From positions 42,141,498-42,205,497 of the forward strand of contig OZ023214.1 of the NCBI GenBank assembly GCA_963995525.1: a DNA stretch of 64,000 nt, in the 5' to 3' direction. Position numbers and translations under genes: made by a program. Shown here piece after piece: positions 24,801-36,800 of this stretch (positions are counted from its first letter, which is position 1; every line of letters starts with the position of its first letter). Origin of the DNA: Escarpia spicata (Eukaryota > Annelida > Polychaeta > Sabellida > Siboglinidae). The notes under the pieces were generated by a model, which did no database searches, was not told the origin of the DNA, and worked only from the letters and a program-made list of their open reading frames with translations.

Positions 24801-27800
24801 GGAGCTGTTTTAGATGCTGTGTCAACAGACATGTCTGAAATACAAGACCTATCAGTGTCAGAGCTGTTTTAGATGCTGTGTCAACAGACATGTCTGAAAT
24901 ACAAGACGAATCACAGTGTCGGAGCTGTTTTAGATGCTGTGTCAACAGACATGTCTGAAATACAAGACATATCACAGTGTCAGAGCTGTTTTAGATGCTG
25001 TGTGTCAACTGACATGTCTGAAATACAAGACGAATCACAATGTCAGAGCTGTTTTAGATGTTGTGTCACCAGACATGTCTGAAATACAAGACATATCACA
25101 GTGTCAGAGCTGTTTTAGATGCTGTGTCAACAGACATGTCTGAAATACAAGACATATCAGTGTCAGAGCTGTTTTAGATGTTGTGTCAACAGACATGTCT
25201 GAAATACAAGACATATCACAGTGTCAGAGCTGTTTTAGATGTTGTGTCAACAGACATGTCTGAAATACAAGACGAATCACAGTGTCAGAGCTGTTTTAGA
25301 TGTTGTGTCAACAGACATGTCTGAAATACAAGACATATCACAGTGTCAGAGCTGTTTTAGATGCTGTGTCAACAGACGTCTGAAATACAAGACATCACAG
25401 TGTCAGAGCTGTTTTAGATGCTGTGTCAACAGACATGTCTGAAATACAAGACGAATCACAGTGTCAGAGCTGTTTTAGATGCTGTGTCAACAGACATGTC
25501 TGAAATACAAGACGAATCACAGTGTCGGAGCTGTTTTAGATGCTGTGTCAACAGACATGTCTGAAATACAAGATGAATCACAGTGTCAGAGCTGTTTTAG
25601 ATGCTGTGTCAACAGTATGTCTGAAATACAAGACATATCACAGTGTCAGAGCTGTTTTAGATGCTGTGTCAACAGACATGTCTGAAATACAAGACGAATC
25701 ACAGTGTCAGAGCTGTTTTAGATGCTGTGTCAACAGACATGTCTGAAATACAAGACATATCACAGTGTCAGAGCTGTTTTAGATGCTGTGTCAACAGACA
25801 TGTCTGAAATACAAGACATATCACAATGTCAGAGCTGTTTTAGATGCTGTGTCAACAGACATGTCTGAAATACAAGACGAATCAGTGTCGGAGCTGTTTT
25901 AGATGCTGTGTCAACAGACATGTCTGAAATACAAGACGAATCACAGTGTCAGAGCTGTTTTAGATGCTGTGTCAACAGACATGTCTGAAATACAAGACAT
26001 ATCACAGTGTCAGAGCTGTTTTAGATGCTGTGTCAACAGACATGTCTGAAATACAAGATGAATCACAGTGTCGGAGCTGTTTTAGATGCTGTGTCAACAG
26101 ACATGTCTGAAATACAAGACATATCACAGTGTCAGAGCTGTTTTAGATGCTGTGTCAACAGACATGTCTGAAATACAAGACGAATCACAGTGTCAGAGCT
26201 GTTTTAGATGCTGTGTCAACAGACATGTCTGAAATACAAGACATATCACAGTGTCAGAGCTGTTTTAGATGCTGTGTCAACAGACATGTCTGAAATACAA
26301 GACGAATCACAGTGTCGGAGCTGTTTTAGATGCTGTGTCAACAGACATGTCTGAAATACAAGACATATCACAGTGTCAGAGCTGTTTTAGATGCTGTGTC
26401 AACAGACATGTCTGAAATACAAGACATATCACAGTGTCAGAGCTGTTTTAGATGCTGTGTCAACAGACATGTCTGAAATACAAGACGAATCACAGTGTCA
26501 GAGCTGTTTTAGATGCTGTGTCAACAGACATGTCTGAAATACAAGATGAATCACAGTGTCAGAGCTGTTTTAGATGCTGTGTCAACAGACATGTCTGAAA
26601 TACAAGACGAATCACAGTGTCGGAGCTGTTTTAGATGCTGTGTCAACAGACATGTCTGAAATACAAGACAAATCACAGTGTCAGAGCTGTTTTAGATGCT
26701 GTGTCAACAGACATGTCTGAAATACAAGACGAATCACAGTGTCAGAGCTGTTTTAGATGCTGTGTCAACAGACATGTCTGAAATACAAGACGAATCACAG
26801 TGTCGGAGCTGTTTTAGATGCTGTGCCAACAGACATGTCTGAAATACAAGACATATCACAGTGTCCGAGCTGTTTTAGATGCTGTGCCAACAGACATGTC
26901 TGAAATACAAGACGAATCACAGTGTCGGAGCTGTTTTAGATGCTGTGCCAACAGACATGTCTGAAATACAAGACGAATCACAGTGTCAGAGCTGTTTTAG
27001 ATGCTGTGTCAACAGACATGTCTGAAATACAAGACGAATCACAGTGTCGGAGCTGTTTTAGATGCTGTGCCAACAGACATGTCTGAAATACAAGGCGAAT
27101 CACAGTGTCAGAGCTGTTTTAGATGCTGTGTCAACAGACATGTCTGAAATACAAGACAAATCACAGTGTCAGACCTGTTTAGGATGCTGTGTTGATCGGC
27201 ATGTCTGAAATATAAGACACGTCATTGTGTCAGAAGTTCAGAACTGTTCAGGATGCTGTGTCCTACACTATTACTTTGTACTGATGTGTATCTATGCTTT
27301 TGTATTAGCATATTTGGTTGTGCGTGGAGAGATTCATTGACCATAATATTGTACCTTTATCTTACATTCAACTAATCCATCCTATGGTGGCCATACAATT
27401 AGTTTTCAACATCTTTAATGCCAGTCTTGAAAAGAATGTTAATAACCATTTTACATTACAGCAAATATGAATGAAACAAACAAAAATGAAAATGACACCT
27501 CTCTTCTGTGCCCTGTGTGTTTATCTCAGTCACAGGCCAGTTTATGTTTATAAATACACCTGGAATCTTTTATATCCATTTAATTTCTTCTTCCGAAAGA
27601 CAGGCAAAGACGAGTGAATGAAATTGGCCAGGTTTTGAAACAGCAGGAAGTCTGAACCCTGGTTATCTCGATTGACACACCGGCCTTATAACCGTCTAAT
27701 CACAACCACCCTCGCCCGATGTCTGTGTTTGCGAATGTAGAAATATGCACCGTTTGATGAGTTGGTAGATCTTGTCTGCGGTCTTGGTCGGCTGTCCGTT

Positions 27801-30800
27801 GTCTTCTAGAGTGAGTGTCGAAGTGAAACGGATCTCGTGTTCAGGCAGCCCTAACTCCTTCATGGCTTGTCGTGGCTCCATCAACCGAAGGGCCTGGGTG
27901 AACATAAGCATGCACACTCTGGATTTGTCAGGTTTAAATCTGTATTATCTACTCAAAATTCTGTATAAATCCATGTAATACATTGCCCTGATAAACTGGT
28001 CTTCAGCATCCTAGGCTTTGTTGGAAGTCTGCCTAGGTTCAAACGTACAGTCAAACCTCACTTCACAGTCAGCTCAGTAATACAGCCATCTCACAATTAA
28101 GGTCATCCTATGTTAATCCCAACTTATTTCTGTAAAACACAGTCTCGTTAATACAGCCACTTTGCCATTCAGGTCACTTGCCCAGTCCCAAGGGTAACCT
28201 TAATAGTTTTCACTGTATTTTGTCTTCGGCATATTATAACTTTGTCATTCGATTTTATATTGGCTTGATGAACATAAGAAATTACAAACTTTATCATTTC
28301 ATTTTATCACGCAGGTGTTTCCATTTGAAACATTTGTATAAAAGGGAGGCAGTCTGTTCCTCTACCCATAATTAGCCAGCATAGTAATTTGTAACAGGAA
28401 GTCTGCTGTGTGGAATATGGGAAACTGTTGAACATCAAAGGGTATTGCTGTGAACTCAACCCACCTTGGCAATATTGTCAATAAAGCTTGTTTTGAAACT
28501 GGATGTTTTGTTTACCATTTGAACATGCTTGTTACGGACTTACTAAACACAATTTGGCAGGCTTCAACAGTTATTATAATCTTAAGAACATTATTTTAAT
28601 TAATAAATTACAAAACAGGAACAGACTGCATCCTTTTAGGACATTTTGAAGGTGACAAGACTGTAGAGAGGAATGACATTGCGACTTACGCTGTCTCGCA
28701 TCACTAGGGCGCCATGGATAACCTTTGACCTTTTCGGAGCGGGACTGTCCTGGGCTGTGGCAGAAAACAATATGAGTAACTTCCGCATAAATTATTTTCA
28801 GCAGTGTGTTAGAAACGTACAAACCAATCAGCGTAAACTATTCAGTTCGTCTTGCAAACTGTTCTCACATCGTACTAACTCCATGGTAATTTTATACTGT
28901 CATATAAGAGTCAAATTGTGAATATAGAAAAAACACATAAGCACACACCTGGGTTGACGGCATCATGTTTGAGCAGATTGAGAGAGACGTCGATGGGGAT
29001 TGGGTGTAAGATCGGAATTGTCACCGTCTCGCCATTGGCTGGCATGAAACACTTCACTCCTGCAAATACAGTGTCTCACAATTAGAGCATCACCCAGAAT
29101 TGACATGGAATGGTAACAAAACTCTACATATTCTGATTCATCATGTAGATATAACAATTTTAAATAATCTGCTCAAAGGCGCCGACAATAGTACAATATA
29201 AGTAAAATACATTAAGTGAACTAAAACATATTAAATGGAAAGATAAAGAAAATCATAATTTAACAGTAAGCACATAAGCTATATAAAATGTAAGTTAGAT
29301 AAACCCAAGTAAATTAAATCTCAATATAGCATAGGTGGATACAGGAGGCCTGGGTGGCAGGTGCCCCCCCCCAGACTATTGGAATTTGCTGTAGACCTGT
29401 CAGGTTATAATAAGCTGAAGTTATGACGATGCCGCGGCGACAAATTTCAACAGCACCCCCCCATCTTCTGATGTCACAGTCGAACCAGGAGAGAAGCTGA
29501 AGAAGAGATGAAGAGACGACGACAGGAGGGCGAACATTTTCAATAGCATCCTCCCCCCCCGTCTTCTGATTTCATCAGTCGAGGCGAGATAGGTGACAGC
29601 GCGAGACAGTGAGAAGATGGTGAAGCAGCGATGAAAAATTTTCAACAGCACATACTCCCGTCTTCCGATGACACCAGTCGTAGCCGAGACAGCAAATAAG
29701 CTTATTATTATTACAGTAAATATGCTACAATTAATTAAATAAATATATATATATTTTAAAATGTGCTAAGATCAGGTCAGGTGTGAAACTCACCAAATTC
29801 CTCATGTATCTTCTTGCTGAGGAACTCCATCTTGCGTGCCTCACCATGGACCAGCATGACGTTGCGTGGCTCGCACTGTCGCACCAGCTGCATGATGCCC
29901 TTCGCATCCGCGTGTGCGCTGAATGACATGTACTGCACCGACATCTTCACCTCCACCTGCGGGGTCAAGGTCAAACTTAGGGATCGTCTCACAAGTTTGC
30001 AAATTTCAAAAACGTTATACGATTAGCACTGGTTAAAACCTATCTCGATGACACAAACCCCCCACCACTATGTCATGTGTTCACTTTGCAAATGTTTGTG
30101 ACCACACCTTATATAACAAGATTACAATCCAGAGCAAAAAAGCTGGCAAAGGGAAAAGGAAGCCCTCGGCTTATTTCAACTACACCATGTCTGTGTCTCT
30201 GTGTAAACAAACCTTCTAAAATGTCTGGTAATTTTTTAAACAAGTTTGTTAAAACATTGCTCTTAGCTTCAATCTAAAGTTGTGATATAAAGAAAAGTTT
30301 AGTTATATAATAAACAAATTGTCTATTTGCAGGAAAAAATATATGAAAGTACTTTCCCAATTGTCAGCACAGTAACAGAAACTGTGGGCAACAAAGATGG
30401 CATCCTGGTGTAATACTTACTGTCTGCCTGTTCTCAAACTCTATCTTCCTCTGCCCGTTGAGAATCTTCCAGCCGATGGTGCCAGCCACGCAGTAGCCTG
30501 GCATAATCACCTACATACCAAGGAATACTATTAAAAGTAGTGCAATTTTCTGGCAACACAGTACTGCACCATTTTCCCAAAAAATATAAAAAAAGTACTT
30601 GCAATCATATTGTAACTTATTTTTAAAAGTACTGCAAATACTGTTACACACAATAAGTTTCCTCTAAACTACAGTTAAAACGAGATCTAATGTGTCACTT
30701 TATTTATCTGTCTACAACGCCATGTGTAAACATTATAACATGTCACCTGTCTTTACGTAGAGCATCGAAAATGATCACAGCACATGGTGCTTTATAAATT

Positions 30801-33800
30801 AATATTAATCATGATAGCATTTTATTTTTGAGACCCTCCCTTGTGAACGCTGTACGCACCATATTGGTTTCACTTGTGCACCATTTCTTGAAGATCTGCA
30901 GAGACAGGCCGCCATGCAGCATGCCTGGGGTTGCAAACACAACCATCGGGCCCGGGTTGTCAGCGTAGATACGCTCAAATCCCTGTGCAAGGTAAAGAGA
31001 AGGCAAGTTCTTATACCGTGTTGTATACAGTCCTGCCCAAAACACTTTACATTTCAGTCCTCAACAGACCTGTTCAAACAGACACCATCTTGACTTCTCT
31101 GGGAAGCATTCAGCCATGCAGCAGTGACTGTGCGAAGATTGATTGTTCACACATATCCACCGCTGTCTATAACCAGGTATTCACTTATGCAGCTGGGTGA
31201 ATTGAGGCAACGTGGCGTGAACAAAATTGCAAAAGATTATAAAATGCAGCAAGAGGATGAGAAAGTAGATTCTTTCGACAGAGAATCGAATGTTCTATCC
31301 ACCTTGCCACTGTGTCCCACAGCTAGATTGGTAACTAGTTCAACCAAGTTCATGGTAGATCAAGAAAACAGGGATCTTATATCAACAAAACCTAACCAGA
31401 GCTTGACAATACTTTGGTAATAAATGTATGTCAATGCATTTGAATGCAAATGTTTTACTTTATTTAAATGCAAATGCCATTTTCGAGGAATGCATTCAAA
31501 TGCAAATGTTTTGGGGTGGCATTCAAATGCAAATGTTTTGGTTACGCATTTGCAAATGCATTTGAATTAATTGGCTTTATATTAACGTTTTGTGTTATTT
31601 GGAGACATAACAAAGTACACAAACACTTTATTAATATATTTAATAACTACAGTAGTACACAATTATTGTAACCACTAAGTCCCACTGCATAATGCAGAAG
31701 GTGGTGCTCTGTTTTATGAAAAATGCTAAATCTCTGATACATAACACCATCTTAATTAATACAGTGTATGACTAAAGCTTCCTGGCAAAATGTAATCATA
31801 CTTTCTTGTTGCACCATGGCATAGCAATGGCAAATAAGTCCACAAATTATTGTGAGCCAATGCAATTTTGTATAAGGTTTGACTGACAAATAGAGGAAAT
31901 CCACTGTTCCATACATAATGCACAGTTCATGCCTCACAAGAGACGGGCGATCCACAATCTGCTCACTACAGAGCACTGTTCCAAAGAGCACGTTGTGAAA
32001 GTGGATTCACAGGTCAGACAATGATTCCATAATCTGCTGAGGATACTGCTCGCTACAGAGCACTGTTTCCAATGGCATGAACTTGTGAAAGTGAATCTAA
32101 CAATAATAATTATTAAAGAATTATGCATGCATTTGATTCGTATTTGACTGTGCATTTGACAAACCAAATGTTTGTAGATCGCATTCAAATGCAAATGTTT
32201 AAGGTATGCATTCAAATGCAAATGCATTTACAATTTCACGAGGCACTTGAATGCACATTCAAACGCTCAATATTCAAATGCGCATTCAAATGCATTTGCT
32301 AACAAGCCTGGTATATTAGTTATTGTACAGAAAAGGTACGTTTTTATATAGCACGATATCCAGTAGGACTGTCCAAAACATTTTACAATTCATCCCTTGA
32401 CAGACCTGTTCAATCAAACACCATCTTGACTCTGGGAAGTATTCAGCCATGCTGCAGTTACTATGTGAAGATTGATCATTCATTCACACATATCCATCGC
32501 CGTCTACAGCCAGGTATTCATCTGGGTGAAATAAGGCAATGTGGAGTGAACTAACTTGCCAAAGAGTCAAAAATGCAGCAAGAGGATGCAAACCTGGATT
32601 CTTTCGATTGAGAATCCACTGTTCTATCCCCTTCACTATTGGTAACTAGTTTAACCAAGTTCATGGCAGAGCATGACAATATTGTGTGTATCTTCATTAT
32701 CATCATCATTGTGCAGCCGTAGTGTCTCGTGGTTTGGCGAAGGCCTCAGCGAGTTGTTTCCAAATCTGCCTGTTCTGCGCTATCCTCTGCCAGATGGTGC
32801 CCTTCCAGTACTCGTCTAGTTCGTCTCTCCACCGTCTCGCCAGTCTTCCTCTAGATCGTTTCCCTTCAAGTCTCCAGGTTGTGATACGTGATGTCCATCA
32901 GTTATCTCGTATTCTGCTGATGTGTGTATATTAGTTACTTAAATTCAATAGTTTTTTTTACAAAATAGACGTTTGCCTAATGAATTCAGCAACAAAGACA
33001 CCTTCAGACATGGGGCAATTTACTTGAAAAATTAATTAAATTAGAATTAATTAAGAAATATCTAAAATAGATTAACCTCACAAATTTATCATTATCTATA
33101 AAATGACTCTACATATGGGCTACATCACGGATTAGTTATAGTTAATATATATATTTGTTTTAGTACACATAGTGCACCACTCAATTTACAATTAACTTAC
33201 CTTTATATGTTTGAATTCAAACATGTTTCTCTGCACAAAAGTATTCTTGATCTTTTGATTGGTCCATGTGATAAACAGCTTGTAATAGTGATTTGCCTGC
33301 ACAAAAATGACACATTTCAAACATACGACTTATTCAACAACAAAAAATTCATATTAAAATAGGAAAAGCCATATTTTAGAGACATGTCTCAAACTGCAAG
33401 ATTGAATTAAATGTGACTCTGAATACGACATATTATATGATTATCTTTATAATATTTCCATTCTTCAGTGGTAATACTCTATTAATCAGGGAGCAGGGAG
33501 GTCTATCTTGTTTTTATGATATCTAGTTAATTTTGTCATTGATTCGGAATGATTCTTCTCCAAATAGCAGCTAGACGATACATTTAATTTAAGAATCAAA
33601 ATTATCAATAAAACACAAAATGCTCCCTTTGAATATCATATTATTGTCATCAAGCCATGTACAAGCCGTTAGGCGACATAATTCATTAATTAAATTAGTC
33701 ATGATGTTAGTGAAATTTGTCAAATAACACATATGTAAATAATAGTTAGTTATGGAGTAGCATAAACACAATAATTTGGCATTCTGCAACAGTTTCTAAG

Positions 33801-36800
33801 TTTTCTGTTGTATTTCAACCTTTTCCATTTTATATATTTTGCTAAACTTTTAATATGGTCATCTGTAGTTTTTTAATGAATTTCTAACAGTTTGATTTGA
33901 TTAATTAAGTCAAGGCTATCTTGAGGTTAATATTTAGGTAAACTTATTCTATATTCCCGCATCGCTCAGTCATTTTTGTCAGCTTTCTGTTGATTTTAGT
34001 TCTTTGTTATTTTTAATAATATTAATAAAGTTTTGTTTTCTCAAAAATACAGTGATATATTTTTGTCTGAATAAATGTTGTCACTCGCAGTAGTGTGCTA
34101 TTAGGACAAAACAACAGTATTGCCATGAAAGCTATATTCATTTCATATTTTGGAAATTTTTGGAAATTTTGGAAATTTTGGCTGTAAACAATGGCTAGAA
34201 TTTAGAAGTGACACAATTAAAAGCTTACCGGTAGTTATAAAATGCTCACCTTTTTCACCATGGCTGCAGTTTGATTTGGGATAAGTTGGTAACATATTGT
34301 TAGAATGCTGGAACAAAATGACTTTATATTGCAAAACAAGGTTCTGACCGATTAAATATCACATCCCTATCTGAAACTGTTTGCAGAGCCGCAGACTCGT
34401 ATACCAATGATTGCTCCCTGTCTTCTGCGCTATTCTTGCACAAGTATTTTTGTATTTTTAAAGGGATGTAAGTTTTATGTAGACGTTAGCTATCCATTAT
34501 TTTGACTAAGATTGATTTTGTTCTGTGTTCTGACGTGGACAGGTATGTTTGCGTTAGAGAATATTTTGTCATTCGTAGTTGTGTGCAGCTATGATAAAAC
34601 AACAGTGTTTCCCAACATTTTTTTTCACTTTATACTTTTGTTTGTGCTGATGACCTCCTAGTGATGACCTGCTGCTGGGCAGCATTACTTATTTGTACTT
34701 AGCATACTTAAAATGCAAATTTTACAAATTGCTCAAGTTTTCGTGCATTGCTGCAGACATATTTGAAATCATCAGGCAACCTACTGTTAGAATGCAGTAA
34801 GAAAACTACTTTATATATTAAAAACAAGGTTTGGACCAGTTTAATAGAGCTGACTCCCGGACTAATGTTACCCACAGCAGGTTATGCACAAAGTATTCTG
34901 ATTTAAATACCTTCTCCGTGAGTCCGAGAGTGAAGTATATTGGCACTTTGAGGTTCATTCTTTCCCAGTAGGTTTCTAGCAGAATACACAGTTCTTGGGC
35001 TCGACCCAGAGCAAACACAGGGATCAGCACCTGAAATATACCAAACACAGGGATCAGTGCCTGAAATATACCAAACACAGGGATCAGTACCTACAATATA
35101 CAAAACACACGGATCAGCACCTGATATACACCAAACATAAGGATCGGCACCTGAAGTATATACCAAACAGTACTTAACTACTTTGTGCCACTTACCTTTC
35201 CACCTTTGTCGACACAATCGTGCACTTTCTTGAGGAAGTCCCGTTCTCGACACCGCTTCGAGTCCCTGATTGTAGTTGCGTAAGTCGACTCTGTTATGAG
35301 TAAGTCTGGCTGACACTTGTCTACCCACGCCGCTCCAAGGTGACGGTCTGGCGTCATATTGTAGTCACCCTGGCAATGTTAGCGTCAATGAACAATCTGT
35401 ATATTACTAAGCTAACTAGGAGGCACTGTAACAGTATCTCCTGTCAGACACTGTCGTCAACTCGACCTTTTCTGTGTTAATTTGCTTCCCCGGCCTCTGA
35501 TCTACCAACTAGGGATGTATTTAAGAAAACATAACAAGTTATTTAAATTTAAATAAAAATATTGTAGTGGCCGTAACTGAAGCCCTTGGTTAGTTCCTCC
35601 ATGGGTGGATGTCAGCTAGTGTTAATAATTATTTAATAACTTTACATTCACAACTGTCATGAACAATTAGAACCAAAAATGTTAAATCAACAAACATGTC
35701 GAACATGAAAGATTTCAAACTAAGAGAACATTCCATTATCTAATACAGCCTCGAATTTGACAAATTAAAGCGTCAGGCAAGTTTGCCGTGCCTGTTATAG
35801 GTTTTTTGGGGAAACCCTACTTACCGTATATATTACAGACTGTGAGCCGACTTTGACGTGAAACATGGCCGCTCCAAGCACATGTCCTGCGTAGTAAGCT
35901 TTGATCTCCAGTTCACTGTCCACCTACAACAACATACGCCACTGTTGTCAACATGCAACAACAACGAGCAGGTCACATACTAACACCAACTATCTTTGAG
36001 TAAGGTATCACCCCAGAACGTTGATGTCCGAAATCAGACGATAGTACTTTCATTTGGCCTCAGTCACACCCTGTCTCAGACGAAAGTTTACAAACATTGA
36101 TGTGATGATATCAAGATATTGACAGTATCGGTCCGAAGCATAAAATATCAATGTCCGACACCCGATGAAATTGTCTCCGACTCTCCTCCCCCAAACGAAA
36201 GTAATTTCATTTGATATCGAACATCGACATTCTGAGATTATCCCTTAGTAACTGCAACATTTATTAAAGAGGAAAATGCACATTTATTTGGAGCAATGAG
36301 CTCAACAATGACGGGATACATCATTTAGACACTACTGCTAAAGTTTCTCCAATGTTTGATTTATAAAATGTTTGTTTAAACATATCATAACCACACTCCT
36401 TGATCAATATGTGTCTCTCTCCAACTTGGAGTGACGCATTTTCTCAGTAGAAGCAATGTTCATTTATGAAATGGTATAACGTCACCTGGTATAGATCAGC
36501 TGCAAAGAAAAAATACACAAAAGCGGAACCAGATTGCCCCATGTTTGTGTCTTCACTCTAGTCTAATAAACAAATGTTGGTGTATGCTCACGTATTTAAT
36601 TAAGCATACATACACTGAATACAAGCATTAACAGTCATGACAGTCTGATGTAAACCCTCCACCTAAGTTTGTTGTCAAGTTACCTGGACAGTCTGATGTA
36701 AATCCTCCAGGTTAATTTGGCAAAACTTACCTGGACAGTCTGATGTAAACTCACTGCCACTGTTTTCTTCATACAAGACTTGATCATATCAGATGTGAAG

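Noticed and set aside
23177..25746. Many 60-70 codon frames (for example [14 protein letters not shown] repeats) as a cysteine-rich protein family
   Set aside because: They are one satellite read in shifting frames (61 is not a multiple of 3), with stops every few units.
22665..27245. CRISPR-like array of ~61-bp repeats
   Set aside because: There are no unique spacers; the whole unit repeats, and the setting is an intron of an animal gene.
34903..35328. Repetitive [10 protein letters not shown] protein
   Set aside because: Wrong-frame reading of the 30-bp acceptor duplications next to INTS11 exon 9.
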